Below are positions 17,388-25,084 of a stretch of DNA of 43,804 nt, piece after piece. The stretch is from Nocardia thailandica NBRC 100428. Lineage in GTDB: Bacteria > Actinomycetota > Actinomycetes > Mycobacteriales > Mycobacteriaceae. The notes below the pieces were generated by a model that was not told the DNA's origin, searched no databases, and was given only the letters and a program-made list of their open reading frames with translations. The stretch is from contig NZ_BAGK01000185.1 of the NCBI RefSeq assembly GCF_000308795.1, forward strand, positions 1 to 43,804. The letters are read 5' to 3'. Position 1 is the first letter of the stretch. The number at the start of each line of letters is the position of its first letter. The position numbers and the translations under genes were made by a program.

Positions 17388-17866
17388 GGTCGAGGCTCCC
17401 TTCCGTGTCGGCTGCGCGCGCGAGGTCATCAGGATCATCTGCACCCACCCGCCGATCGGCCGCCGGGCAACGCCGAGCCGCCAATGTTAACCGTCCGGCT
17501 GCCCTGGGGCAGCATCGAATTGCGGCGTACGGTCACCGGCCGGCCGGAAACGGACCGGGCCGGTGCCCCGCGCGGACCGTCGCGGAGGGACACGGGCACC
17601 AGGGTCACGAGGCGGCTCCCCGGCGCCGTACGCAGCGCACGCGGTGCAGAGGACGGGGGCGCGCGGCCGAGGGCGGCGGCGCGGATCCGGGGACCGGAAC
17701 GGGGATTCGCACGATCGTCGCCCCTCCCTGCCGATCCGGATGTGGTAACCCATGCTATCGACTTCCCGGCCCGGCGGAGCGGACCGGGCGGATACGCCGG
17801 TGGTTCGCGTGCCGACGGCACGGCCCCGGACCGTCGGGACGGTCCGGGGCCGGTGGCCGGGGCGGG
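17388..17866. other. Gene-poor spacer (479 bp) between pgm and a DHA2 transporter
   Basis: I see no convincing gene; frames through it have no ribosome site and no recognisable protein. It should hold the pgm promoter: a TAACAT hexamer (minus strand, 17484-17489) is a possible -10. The far end holds the strong hairpin at 17821-17852. The rest is GC-rich sequence with no repeat or riboswitch pattern I can name. Confidence 0.6.
17821..17852 (-). terminator. Strong hairpin terminator after the DHA2 transporter
   Basis: 15-bp perfect inverted repeat, CGGCCCCGGACCGTC at 17821-17835 and its complement at 17838-17852. It lies 14 nt beyond the transporter stop. There is no clear U-tract, as is common for GC-rich actinobacterial terminators. 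Confidence 0.7.
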
Positions 17867-19366
17867 TCAGTGCGCGAGCACGGGCTCCCCCTCGGCGGGC
17901 GCGGGCACCTTGTTCGGCATGATCACCGCGATCACCGCCGAGCCGAGCACGAACGCGCCTGCCGCCCACCAGAAGCTGGTGGTGTAGCTCTCGATCGCGG
18001 CCTGGGCCAGGGTGGCCGGGCCCGGCTGGTGCGAGCCGACGTAGTCGGTCATCGCGGTGGCGGCGATGGTGCTCAGCAGCGCCGTGCCGATCGAGCCGCC
18101 GACCTGCTGGGTGGTGTTCACCATGGCCGAGGCCACGCCGGCGTCCTCGTGGTGCACCCCGGAGGTGGCGCCCTGGAAGGCGACCGACACCGCGGCGCCG
18201 AGGCCGAGGCCGAGCAGGATCAGCGCGGGCAGGATGTGGGTGGCGTAGCCGGTGTCGAGGCCGATGCGGGTCAGCCAGACCATGCCCGCGGCGGCGATCA
18301 GGAAGCCGACGCTGATGACCGCCTTCGGGCCGACGCGCGGCAGCAGCAGCGAGGGCGCGGTGGTGGAGGAGGCCACCATGCCCGCCACCATCGGCAGGAA
18401 CGCCACGCCGGTCATGATCGGCGAGTAGCCCAGGGTGAGCTGCATGTAGTAGGTCAGGAACAGGAAGATCGCGAACATCCCGACGCCCATGACGAACACC
18501 GTGATGTAGGACGCGCCGCGGGTGCGGTCGGTGACGATGCGCAGCGGCAGCAGCGGGTGCGCCACCCGCGTCTCCACGACGACGAACGCGGCGAGCAGCA
18601 CGGCGCCGCCGATCAGGAACGCCAGGGTGATCGGGTCGCCCCAGCCGCGGGTCTCGGCGGAGGAGAAGCCGTAGACGATGCCGAACAGGGCCGCGGTGAC
18701 CGTCAGGGTGCCGGGGATGTCCAGCTTGGGCCGCTGGGTGACGGTGTGCTTGGCCAGCAGCAGCACGGCGCCGACGAGGGCGACCGCGGCGAAGATCAGG
18801 TTGACGTACATCGCCCAGCGCCAGGAGGCCCACTCGGTGAGCGCGCCGCCGAGCAGCAGGCCGATCGCGCCGCCGGTACCGGCGACGGCACCGAAGATGC
18901 CGAACGCCTTGGCCCGCTCCGAGGGCTCGGTGAAGGTGACGGTGAGCAGCGACAGCGCGGCCGGGGCCAGCAGCGCGCCGAACACGCCCTGGCCGACGCG
19001 CGCGGCGACGAGCATCTCGAAGCTGGTCGCGGCGCCGCCGACCGCCGAGGCGAGGGCGAAGCCGACCAGGCCGACGATGAAGGTGTTGCGGCGGCCGAAC
19101 AGGTCGGACAGGCGGCCGCCGAGCAGCAGCAGGCTGCCGAAGGCCAGGGCGTAGCCGGTGATCACCCACTGGCGGTCGGCGTCGCCGAAGCCCAGATCGT
19201 GCTGGGCGGCGGGCAGGGCGATGTTCACGATGGTCGCGTCCAGCACGACCATCAGCTGGGCGATGCCGAGGACGGCCAGCACCCACCAGCGCATCGCGTG
19301 GGAACCGCGACGGTCCTCACCCGTGTCAGCGGGACGGCCGGCCCCGCGCTCGATTGTGGTGGTCAT
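17867..19366 (-). CDS. MFS transporter, DHA2 (EmrB/QacA) family, paired with a TetR regulator
   Basis: 499 aa, about 14 membrane segments. It begins WWVLAVLGIAQLMVVLDATIVNIALP, the classic first helix of DHA2 drug exporters with the conserved LDATIVN motif. Motif A is GGRLSDLFGRRNTF, and motif C lies in GAVAGTGGAIGLLLGGAL. The function is probably proton-driven efflux of a toxic compound. The start ATG 19366 follows AAGGGGAGAA. It is divergently transcribed from a TetR-family gene 118 bp away, so repression by that regulator is the likely control, with palindromes in the shared region as candidate operators. A hairpin terminator follows. Confidence 0.92.
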   Translation of the reverse strand: MTTTIERGAGRPADTGEDRRGSHAMRWWVLAVLGIAQLMVVLDATIVNIALPAAQHDLGFGDADRQWVITGYALAFGSLLLLGGRLSDLFGRRNTFIVGLVGFALASAVGGAATSFEMLVAARVGQGVFGALLAPAALSLLTVTFTEPSERAKAFGIFGAVAGTGGAIGLLLGGALTEWASWRWAMYVNLIFAAVALVGAVLLLAKHTVTQRPKLDIPGTLTVTAALFGIVYGFSSAETRGWGDPITLAFLIGGAVLLAAFVVVETRVAHPLLPLRIVTDRTRGASYITVFVMGVGMFAIFLFLTYYMQLTLGYSPIMTGVAFLPMVAGMVASSTTAPSLLLPRVGPKAVISVGFLIAAAGMVWLTRIGLDTGYATHILPALILLGLGLGAAVSVAFQGATSGVHHEDAGVASAMVNTTQQVGGSIGTALLSTIAATAMTDYVGSHQPGPATLAQAAIESYTTSFWWAAGAFVLGSAVIAVIMPNKVPAPAEGEPVLAH

Positions 19367-19484
19367 TTCTCCCCTTGCGGTCGACAGGACGAATCGGAGG
19401 TAATATCTCCGGTTAGGAACAGAAGCTACCACAGTAACGGAGGAAACCCCTCCACTTAATCCCGCAGATTGGTAGAATCGGACT
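19367..19484. promoter_or_regulatory. Divergent control region with candidate TetR operators
   Basis: Contains an inverted repeat CGGAG-N7-CTCCG at 19395-19411 that overlaps an AT-rich GATATTAC stretch, probably the transporter's -10. It also contains a CTACC-N-CAGTAA sequence at about 19426-19437 and GGAGG-N5-CCTCC at 19439-19453. The second resembles the palindrome after tetR (20171-20184), which hints at one regulator acting on both sites. Confidence 0.5.
19473..19478 (+). promoter_or_regulatory. -10 hexamer of a leaderless tetR promoter
   Basis: TAGAAT ends 6 nt before GTG 19485, so transcription probably starts at or near the start codon. No ribosome site is present. Confidence 0.6.
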
Positions 19485-20162
19485 GTGAATCACGCCACGA
19501 CGACCGCCGCACCACCCCGCCGCCTGCGTGCCGACGCCGCGCGCAATCAGGCGCGCATCGTCGCGGCCGCCCGGGAACTGTTCGCCGAACACGGCCTGGA
19601 GATCACCCTCGACGACGTCGCCGAGCGCGCGGGCGTCGGCGTCGGCACGGTCTACCGCCGCTTCGCCAACAAGAAGGAACTCATCACCGAGGTCTTCGAC
19701 CAGCACCTGGTCGACTTCGCCGAGGCCGCCGAGGAGGCGCTGGCCCATCCGGACCCGTGGCAGGCCCTCGTCGAGTTCTTCGAGAACGCCTGCAGGCACC
19801 TGGCGGCCAACCGCGGCTTCGGCGAGGTCATGCTCGAGCTCGAGGAGGACCCGGTCCGTTTCGCCGAGCTGCGCGACCGGATCCGGCCGTCGGTGGCCGC
19901 CATCGTCGGGCGCGCCCACGACGCCGGGGTCATCCAGCCCGACATCGCGACCACCGACTTCTTCGCGCTGATCCACATGGTCAACGCCTTCGCGGAGTTC
20001 GCGAACCCGGTCAACGATCGGGTCTGGCACCGCTACATGGCCATCGCACTCAACGGCATCCGCACCGACGCCGCCCCGCGCCAGGAGCTCGTCGTGCCGC
20101 CGCTCGAGGACCACGAGGTCGAACAGGCCAAGTCGGCCGCCTGCCTGGGTCGTCGCCGCTAG
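19485..20162 (+). CDS. TetR-family transcriptional regulator
   Basis: 225 aa. The N-terminal DNA-binding domain spans about residues 18-65: NQARIVAAARELFAEHG, then ITLDDVAERAGVGVGTVYRRF, an unmistakable TetR helix-turn-helix with the YRRF ending and the following NKKELITEVF. The rest is an all-helical ligand-binding and dimerisation domain. Divergence from the DHA2 exporter makes that transporter the likely target, with the drug acting as inducer. The GTG start is supported by the leaderless -10 hexamer 6 nt upstream. The ligand cannot be predicted. Confidence 0.92.
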   Translation: MNHATTTAAPPRRLRADAARNQARIVAAARELFAEHGLEITLDDVAERAGVGVGTVYRRFANKKELITEVFDQHLVDFAEAAEEALAHPDPWQALVEFFENACRHLAANRGFGEVMLELEEDPVRFAELRDRIRPSVAAIVGRAHDAGVIQPDIATTDFFALIHMVNAFAEFANPVNDRVWHRYMAIALNGIRTDAAPRQELVVPPLEDHEVEQAKSAACLGRRR

Positions 20163-20170
20163 AAAAAAAT

Positions 20171-20184
20171 CTACCGACCAGTAG
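20171..20184. promoter_or_regulatory. Palindrome upstream of the aldonolactone oxidase gene, possible TetR operator
   Basis: CTAC-N6-GTAG (CTACCGACCAGTAG), 20 nt before the TATTTT -10 of the next gene, so it would overlap the -35 region. It shares CTACC and CAGTA with a sequence in the divergent tetR region. Confidence 0.4.
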
Positions 20185-20204
20185 CGCAGATCACACCCGT
20201 CGCC

Positions 20205-20210
20205 TATTTT
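20205..20210 (+). promoter_or_regulatory. -10 hexamer of a leaderless promoter (aldonolactone oxidase)
   Basis: TATTTT ends 6 nt before ATG 20217, in the same geometry as tetR. Confidence 0.6.
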
Positions 20211-20216
20211 GGACAC

Positions 20217-21518
20217 ATGACCAAGAGCACCTGGGTGAACTGGGCGGGCGAGCAGCGCTGCACACCCGCCGTCGTCGCCACTCCGCGACACACCGACGAG
20301 CTGGCCGAGATCGTCACGGCCGCCGCCGCCGCGGGCCGTACCGTCCGGGTCGCCGGATCGGGCCACTCGTTCACCGACGCGGTGCTCACCGACGGAACCC
20401 TCATCGACCTGCGCGCGCTGAATCGCGTCCTCGACGTCGACCGCGCGACCAACCGCGTCCGCGTGGAGGCCGGTCTGACGCTCCACGACGCCAACCCGCT
20501 GCTGCACGCGCACGGCCTGGCCTTCCCCAACCTGGGCGACATCGACACCCAGTCCATCGCCGGCGCCACCGCCACCGCCACCCACGGCACCGGCGCGCGC
20601 CTGCGCAACATCTCCGCCGCCCTGCACTCGGTGGAGATCCTGCGCGCCGACGGCACCCTGGTCGAACTCGACGAGCGGACCGACCCCGACGGGTGGCGGG
20701 CCGCGCGGGTCAGCATCGGCGCGCTCGGCGTGGTCACCGCGGTGACACTGCAGCTCGAGCCCTCGTTCGTGCTCGAGGCCGTCGAACGCCCGATCCGGCT
20801 CGACGAGGTCCTCGACCGGCTCGACGAATTCGTCGACGGCAACGACCATTTCGAGTTCTTCGCCTTCGCCCACAGCCCGCTGGCCATGACCAAGGCCAAC
20901 AATCGCACCACCGCTCCCGAGCAGCCACGCGGCGCCGCGAGCGCGTGGCTCAACGACATCGCGCTGTCGAACTACGCCTTCGACGGAATGTGCCGGGTGG
21001 GCAAGCGTTTCCGCCCCGCGATCCCCTTCGTGCACCGGATCGCGGCGCTGGCCGGGTCCCACAACCGGCTCACCGATCGCTCCTACCGCGTGTTCGCCTC
21101 GCCGCGGCTGGTGAAGTTCACCGAGATGGAATACGCCGTCCCGCGCGCGCACGCCCGCACCGCGATCCGCGAGATCGTCGCGCTGGCCAAGACTTTCGAC
21201 AGCCCGATGCCGATCGAGGTGCGCTGGGTCGCCCCCGACGACGCGTTCCTCTCCCCCGCGGGCGGGCGCGAGACCTGCTACATCGCCGTGCACCAGTACC
21301 GGGGCATGGAGTGGGAGCCGTTCTTCCGCGCCTGCGAGGCGGTGTTCGATCGCTACCAGGGCCGCCCGCACTGGGGCAAGCGGCACTTCCAGACCGCGGC
21401 GACGCTGCGCGAGCGTTACCCGTACTTCGACCGCTTCGCCGCCGTGCGGGCGCGCCTCGACCCGACCGGGGTCTTCACCAACGACTACGTCGAGCGGGTG
21501 CTCGGCCCGGTCGCCTGA
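20217..21518 (+). CDS. FAD-linked D-arabinono-1,4-lactone/L-gulonolactone oxidase
   Basis: 433 aa. A VAO-type flavoprotein that oxidises aldono-1,4-lactones; the mycobacterial homolog Rv1771 is an L-gulono-1,4-lactone dehydrogenase. The N-terminal FAD-binding domain (about 15-185) contains VRVAGSGHSFTD, LHAHGLAFPNLGDID, and IAGATATATHGTG, which contact the flavin. The C-terminal domain has the HWGK motif (PHWGKRHF near residue 385) that marks sugar-lactone oxidases, and ends RLDPTGVFTNDY. There is no signal or membrane segment. Start ATG 20217 is set by the TATTTT hexamer 6 nt upstream. It is transcribed alone; a palindrome between it and tetR might place it under the same regulator. The physiological acceptor is not evident. 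Confidence 0.92.
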   Translation: MTKSTWVNWAGEQRCTPAVVATPRHTDELAEIVTAAAAAGRTVRVAGSGHSFTDAVLTDGTLIDLRALNRVLDVDRATNRVRVEAGLTLHDANPLLHAHGLAFPNLGDIDTQSIAGATATATHGTGARLRNISAALHSVEILRADGTLVELDERTDPDGWRAARVSIGALGVVTAVTLQLEPSFVLEAVERPIRLDEVLDRLDEFVDGNDHFEFFAFAHSPLAMTKANNRTTAPEQPRGAASAWLNDIALSNYAFDGMCRVGKRFRPAIPFVHRIAALAGSHNRLTDRSYRVFASPRLVKFTEMEYAVPRAHARTAIREIVALAKTFDSPMPIEVRWVAPDDAFLSPAGGRETCYIAVHQYRGMEWEPFFRACEAVFDRYQGRPHWGKRHFQTAATLRERYPYFDRFAAVRARLDPTGVFTNDYVERVLGPVA

Positions 21519-21661
21519 GGCGCGCGCCGGAAGATCTCCGGTGGGAATCGGCCACTCGTGACCCGCGGGCCTGCAGGTGATGCGAAGATGACGAACGAGA
21601 AATCGATGTGCCACAAGCACTTCGAGACCGTTCGGTTCTATCGGCTCCGGAGGGGCGTCCC

Positions 21662-22075
21662 ATGACCCACACACCCCGTGTCCTCTTCGTGTGCGTGCAC
21701 AACGCCGGACGCTCGCAGATGGCCGCCGGGTTCCTGCGCGCCATGGCGGGCGACCGGATCCAGGTGAGCACCGCGGGCAGCGAGCCCGCCGATGCCCTGA
21801 ACCCGGCCGCCGTCGCGGTGATGGCCGAGATCGGCGTCGACATCGCGGGCGCGCGCCCCCAGGCACTCACCGACGACGCCGTCGGGCTGGCCGATGTCGT
21901 GGTCACCATGGGCTGCGGCGAGATCTGCCCCTACTTCCCCGGGATCAGCTACCGCGACTGGGTGCTGGCCGATCCCGCCGGACAACCGCTCGAGGTGGTG
22001 CGCAGCATCCGCGACCACCTGCAGATCCTGGTCGGCAACCTGATCGCCGAGCTGATCCCGGTGCCCGCGCGCTGA
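21662..22075 (+). CDS. arsC: Arsenate reductase, low-molecular-weight phosphatase type
   Basis: 137 aa. It reduces arsenate to arsenite. The phosphatase loop C-x5-R is Cys11-VHNAG-Arg17 followed by SQMAAGFLRA, exactly as in LMW-PTP-type ArsC proteins. A second pair of cysteines lies in VTMGCGEICPYFPG, and the later WVLADPAGQPLEVVRSIRD contains the acid loop (Asp-Pro). In actinobacteria such enzymes often use mycothiol and mycoredoxin rather than thioredoxin; that is inference from the host group. Start ATG 21662 is preceded by GGAGGGG at good distance. There is no arsR, arsenite efflux gene or other arsenic gene beside it, so it is an orphan arsC. Confidence 0.93.
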   Translation: MTHTPRVLFVCVHNAGRSQMAAGFLRAMAGDRIQVSTAGSEPADALNPAAVAVMAEIGVDIAGARPQALTDDAVGLADVVVTMGCGEICPYFPGISYRDWVLADPAGQPLEVVRSIRDHLQILVGNLIAELIPVPAR

Positions 22076-22114
22076 GCGTCCGATTCGTTCAAGACCGCGC
22101 GGCGGAGGCCGCCC

Positions 22115-22120
22115 TAGGCT
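22115..22120 (+). promoter_or_regulatory. -10 hexamer of a probable leaderless promoter (glyoxalase-fold gene)
   Basis: TAGGCT ends 7 nt before ATG 22128; there is no ribosome site. Confidence 0.45.
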
Positions 22121-22127
22121 GCCGGAC

Positions 22128-22526
22128 ATGACCCCACAGCTCGATGTCTTCGCCGTGATCGTCAGCGACATGGCCGCCTCGGTCGCCTTCTACCGCAGGC
22201 TGGGCCTCGCCTTCCCGGAGGGCGCCGAGGACAGCCCGCACGCGGAGGCGCCGCTGCCCGGCGGCCTGCGCTTCGCCCTGGACACCGAGGCCACCATCGC
22301 CTCGTTCCACCCCGGCTTCCGGCCGCCGACCGGCCAGGGCCGCGGCGGGCTCGCCTTCCGCTGCGCCGATCCCGCCGCGGTCGACCGCCTGCACGCCGAA
22401 CTCGTCGCCGCCGGCTACCACAGCGAGCTCGACCCCTGGGACGCCTTCTGGGGACAGCGCTACGCCGTGATCGCCGACCCCGACGGGTTCGGCGTCGACC
22501 TCTACGCGCCGCTGCCGAGCGAGTAG
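22128..22526 (+). CDS. VOC/glyoxalase-fold protein
   Basis: 132 aa, one vicinal-oxygen-chelate module pair. It begins QLDVFAVIVSDMAASVAFYRRLGL, the standard VOC opening, and ends RYAVIADPDGFGVDLYAPL, the standard closing strand. Members include glyoxalase I, bleomycin- and fosfomycin-resistance proteins and dioxygenases. The usual metal-ligand His in the first strand is not seen (DVFAVIV), so a binding or resistance role is as likely as catalysis. The 3' end overlaps the convergent NUDIX gene by 25 bp. Confidence 0.85.
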   Translation: MTPQLDVFAVIVSDMAASVAFYRRLGLAFPEGAEDSPHAEAPLPGGLRFALDTEATIASFHPGFRPPTGQGRGGLAFRCADPAAVDRLHAELVAAGYHSELDPWDAFWGQRYAVIADPDGFGVDLYAPLPSE

Positions 22527-22987
22527 TGCGACCAGTCCGCCAGGCTCCGCCTGCGTTCGTGCACGGCGAGGATCTCGCGGACCGCGTCGCTCACGGGCGG
22601 CTCCGCCGAGCGCGGCACCCAGGTCGCGGCGTCGTGCTCGGCCGAGACGCGGTGGGCGCCGGGGCCGACCGACACCGCGAAGGTGAACTGCCGGGTGCGG
22701 GTGCCGCTGCCCGACAGGTAGTCGAATTCGCCCAGATAGTCGGTGATCCCGGTCACCTCGAGGCCGGTCTCCTCGGCCACCTCGCGGATCAGCGCCTCGT
22801 CGAGGCGTTCGCCGCGCTCGACCTCACCGCTGGGTAGTTCCCACTGCCCGCCGAGGAACTCCGATCGTCGACGGCGCAGGATCAGGATCCGGCCTTCGCG
22901 CTCCACGACAGCACCGACCACGAGGCGACGCACCTCGTCACGCTCGGCATCGATACGCAGGTTCGAGAACACGGATTCGTCGATCAC
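22502..22987 (-). CDS. NUDIX hydrolase
   Basis: 161 aa. It hydrolyses nucleoside-diphosphate-linked compounds; the substrate is unknown. The NUDIX box is complete: G-E-V-E-R-G-E-R-L, then EALIREVAEETGL, satisfying G-x5-E-x7-REVxEETG at about residues 53-76, after GGQWELPSGEVERGE. The N-terminal VVGAVVEREGRILILRRRR strand and the later AATWVP segment are typical. Start GTG 22987 is the first in-frame start; there is no strong ribosome site. It overlaps the convergent glyoxalase-fold gene. Confidence 0.9.
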   Translation of the reverse strand: MIDESVFSNLRIDAERDEVRRLVVGAVVEREGRILILRRRRSEFLGGQWELPSGEVERGERLDEALIREVAEETGLEVTGITDYLGEFDYLSGSGTRTRQFTFAVSVGPGAHRVSAEHDAATWVPRSAEPPVSDAVREILAVHERRRSLADWSHYSLGSGA

Positions 22988-23045
22988 GGTAGATCACATC
23001 CTCTCGTCGGAGATTCGGACTTCCGGGCACAACGAGGGAGCTTGA

Positions 23046-23801
23046 TCATGCGAGCATAACCAACCCTCCGGTCGAAACCGAACCAGACTTTGCGGACACA
23101 TCGCCGCGGAGCGGCCGCACCAGCGACCGCAGCGTGCATCCGGCCAGGTCACGGACGTCGCGGGAGAGGTGCGCCTGGTCCGCGTACCCGCACCGGGTCG
23201 CGGTCTCGGCCGCCGGGACTCCCGCCCTGGCCAGTGCCAGGGCCCGCTGTAGGCGAAGAATACGCGCCAACATCTTCGGACCGTAACCGAAGGCGGCCAG
23301 CGACCGCCGGTGCAGGGCGCGCGCCGACAACCCGGCCCGGCCCGCGATCGCCTCCACCGACCCGCCCGCCCGCAGCGCGGCGACCACCGCGCCGAGCGCC
23401 GGATCTCCGAGGCCCGTCTCGGCGGCCCGGCGCAGCGCGATGCCCTCGAGGGCGCGGGCGCGGTCGGTCGCGTCGTCGACCAGCCCGGTCACGGCGCGGA
23501 CACCGGCGGCCGGGAAGAGGTCGTCGAGCCGGACGCGGCGGTCGCGCAGCTCCGTCGCGGGGACCCCGAGGAGCGCGGGCGCGGTGCCGGGCGCGAACCG
23601 GAGGCCGACGAACTCCCCGGCCCCGGTCGAGGGGCGGAACGCGGCGGTGTCGGGCCCGGCGACCAGCAGGGTGCCGTCGACCCAGATCAGGTCCATGCAG
23701 CCGTCGGGCAGCACCGGCGGGGCGGTCTCGCCCGCCGCCGCCGTGCGTGTCCACACGACCGCGCCCGCCAGCCGTGCCGGGCGCTCCCGGTAGCTCCCCA
23801 T
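23046..23801 (-). CDS. AraC-family transcriptional regulator
   Basis: 251 aa. The N-terminal about 140 residues form a cupin-like sensing domain with [16 protein letters not shown] and [15 protein letters not shown], a pattern shared by AraC proteins carrying the DUF6597 domain. The C-terminal about 100 residues hold the double helix-turn-helix: [29 protein letters not shown], and then [29 protein letters not shown], where AraC proteins normally have GFxDxSHFxRxFk. The start ATG 23801 has a TACCCT hexamer 6 nt upstream. Divergent from a redoxin gene 132 bp away, which is the most likely target. Confidence 0.9.
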   Translation of the reverse strand: MGSYRERPARLAGAVVWTRTAAAGETAPPVLPDGCMDLIWVDGTLLVAGPDTAAFRPSTGAGEFVGLRFAPGTAPALLGVPATELRDRRVRLDDLFPAAGVRAVTGLVDDATDRARALEGIALRRAAETGLGDPALGAVVAALRAGGSVEAIAGRAGLSARALHRRSLAAFGYGPKMLARILRLQRALALARAGVPAAETATRCGYADQAHLSRDVRDLAGCTLRSLVRPLRGDVSAKSGSVSTGGLVMLA

Positions 23802-23807
23802 CGGGCC

Positions 23808-23813
23808 AGGGTA
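23808..23813 (-). promoter_or_regulatory. -10 hexamer of a leaderless promoter (araC-type gene)
   Basis: TACCCT (minus strand), 6 nt before ATG 23801. Confidence 0.45.
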
Positions 23814-23933
23814 GCCCCGCCCACCGACACCCCCGGCGGGCCGGGACGCGCCGGAGGAAGCCGCGATCGCGCCCCGCGACGGCGGGCCCGCTCCCAGAAT
23901 GGGATTCCGGTCCCCGGCAGAAAGCGACGCACC

Positions 23934-24479
23934 ATGGCCCTGGAATCCCTCATGGTCCCCCTCGGCACCGCCGCCCCCGACTTCGCGCTCCCCGACCTCG
24001 ACGGCGTCGTGCACACGCGCGCCGGCTTCCGCGACGGCCCCGGCCTGCTGGTCTTCTTCTCGTGCAACCACTGCCCCTACGTCCGCCACCTCGAATCCGC
24101 GCTCGGCTCCGTGCTTTCCGAGCTCCCGATCCCCGCGGTCGCGATCTGCACCAACGACGCCGAGGGCTACCCCGACGACGCGCCCGACCGGCTGCGCGCC
24201 CAGGCCGAACGCGCGGGCTGGCGCTTCCCCTACCTGCTCGACACCACCCAGCGGACCGGCCGCGACTTCGGCGCCGTCTGCACCCCGGACTTCTTCCTCT
24301 ACGACGCCGATCTGCGTCTGGCCTACCGCGGCGCCTTCGACGAATCCACCCCGCGCAACGGCGTTCCCGTGACCGGCGATCTCCTGCGCTCGGCCGTCGA
24401 CCTGGTCCTGCGGGGCCGCCCGGTACCGGAGCCGCACCGGCCGAGCATGGGGTGCTCGATCAAATGGCGGGAGGACTGA
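23934..24479 (+). CDS. Thioredoxin-fold peroxiredoxin-like protein (AhpC/TSA family)
   Basis: 181 aa. It opens with [15 protein letters not shown], the standard redoxin/AhpC-TSA strand, and carries the cysteine motif [15 protein letters not shown] at about residues 42-56, typical of a bacterial subfamily with CNHCPYV. The family's C-terminal signature is also present: [13 protein letters not shown]. Cys residues at the two sites may form a redox pair. It is cytoplasmic with no signal. The role is probably thiol-based peroxide reduction or redox sensing. ATG 23934 is the natural start although the ribosome site is weak. It is divergent from the AraC-type regulator and 22 nt before the GNAT gene. 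Confidence 0.85.
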   Translation: MALESLMVPLGTAAPDFALPDLDGVVHTRAGFRDGPGLLVFFSCNHCPYVRHLESALGSVLSELPIPAVAICTNDAEGYPDDAPDRLRAQAERAGWRFPYLLDTTQRTGRDFGAVCTPDFFLYDADLRLAYRGAFDESTPRNGVPVTGDLLRSAVDLVLRGRPVPEPHRPSMGCSIKWRED

Positions 24480-24501
24480 CGCGGCAATTACCGTGGGGGC
24501 C

Positions 24502-24999
24502 ATGACGATCAGACCCGGCACCCGCGACGACGCGGAATCGGTGGCCGCCCTGCACACCGCCAGCTGGCGACTCGCCTACGCCGGGCTGCTGCCCGCGGAC
24601 TTCCTGGCCGGGCCGGTCGCCGAGGACCATCGCGCGATGTGGCGGGAGCGACTGAGCGATCCCCCGGCGGGCGCGGCGCTGTTCGTGGCCGAGGGCGGGG
24701 ACGGGCTCGGCGGGTTCGTCTACCTGCGACCCAGCGGCGACCGGATCCTGCTCGACAACCTGCACGTCCGGCCGGACGGGAAGCGCCGGGGTCTGGGCAG
24801 CGCCCTGTTCGCCCACGCCCTCGACTGGTCGCGGGCCACCGCGCCGGGCCGCGACCTGTATCTCGAGGTGCTGACCGGCAACACCGGGGCGATCGCGTTC
24901 TACGAGCGGCTCGGCGGCCTGCGCACCCGGGAGGGCGTCGCGGTGTTCCCGCAGGGCTTCGAGGTGCCCGAATACGAGTACGTCTGGGCCGCGGACTAG
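24502..24999 (+). CDS. GNAT-family N-acetyltransferase
   Basis: 165 aa. It has the complete GNAT pattern: [21 protein letters not shown] at the start, a central strand [25 protein letters not shown] with the acetyl-CoA pyrophosphate loop R-R-G-L-G-S, and the C-terminal [19 protein letters not shown]. It acetylates an unknown amine using acetyl-CoA. A TACCGT hexamer at 24489-24494 ends 7 nt before ATG 24502, suggesting leaderless transcription independent of the redoxin gene just upstream. Confidence 0.9.
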   Translation: MTIRPGTRDDAESVAALHTASWRLAYAGLLPADFLAGPVAEDHRAMWRERLSDPPAGAALFVAEGGDGLGGFVYLRPSGDRILLDNLHVRPDGKRRGLGSALFAHALDWSRATAPGRDLYLEVLTGNTGAIAFYERLGGLRTREGVAVFPQGFEVPEYEYVWAAD

Positions 25000-25084
25000 C
25001 GCGGACGCTGTCCCGGGCGGTCGCGGGGGCGTAGATTCACAGGGGCTTGCGCGGGCTGTCCTCCTCCCCGAAGGGATCGCCGTC

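Noticed and set aside
17435..17821. A 128-codon minus-strand frame in the spacer before pgm
   Set aside because: No ribosome site, no domain, and amino-acid composition of random GC-rich DNA.
15807..17987. A 726-codon plus-strand frame opposite pgm
   Set aside because: It is a shadow of pgm; the translation is Val/Gly/Arg-rich without domains and runs through the intergenic hairpin.
21527..21541. CCGGA-N5-TCCGG hairpin after the aldonolactone oxidase gene
   Set aside because: Only 5-bp arms and no T-tract; too weak to call a terminator.
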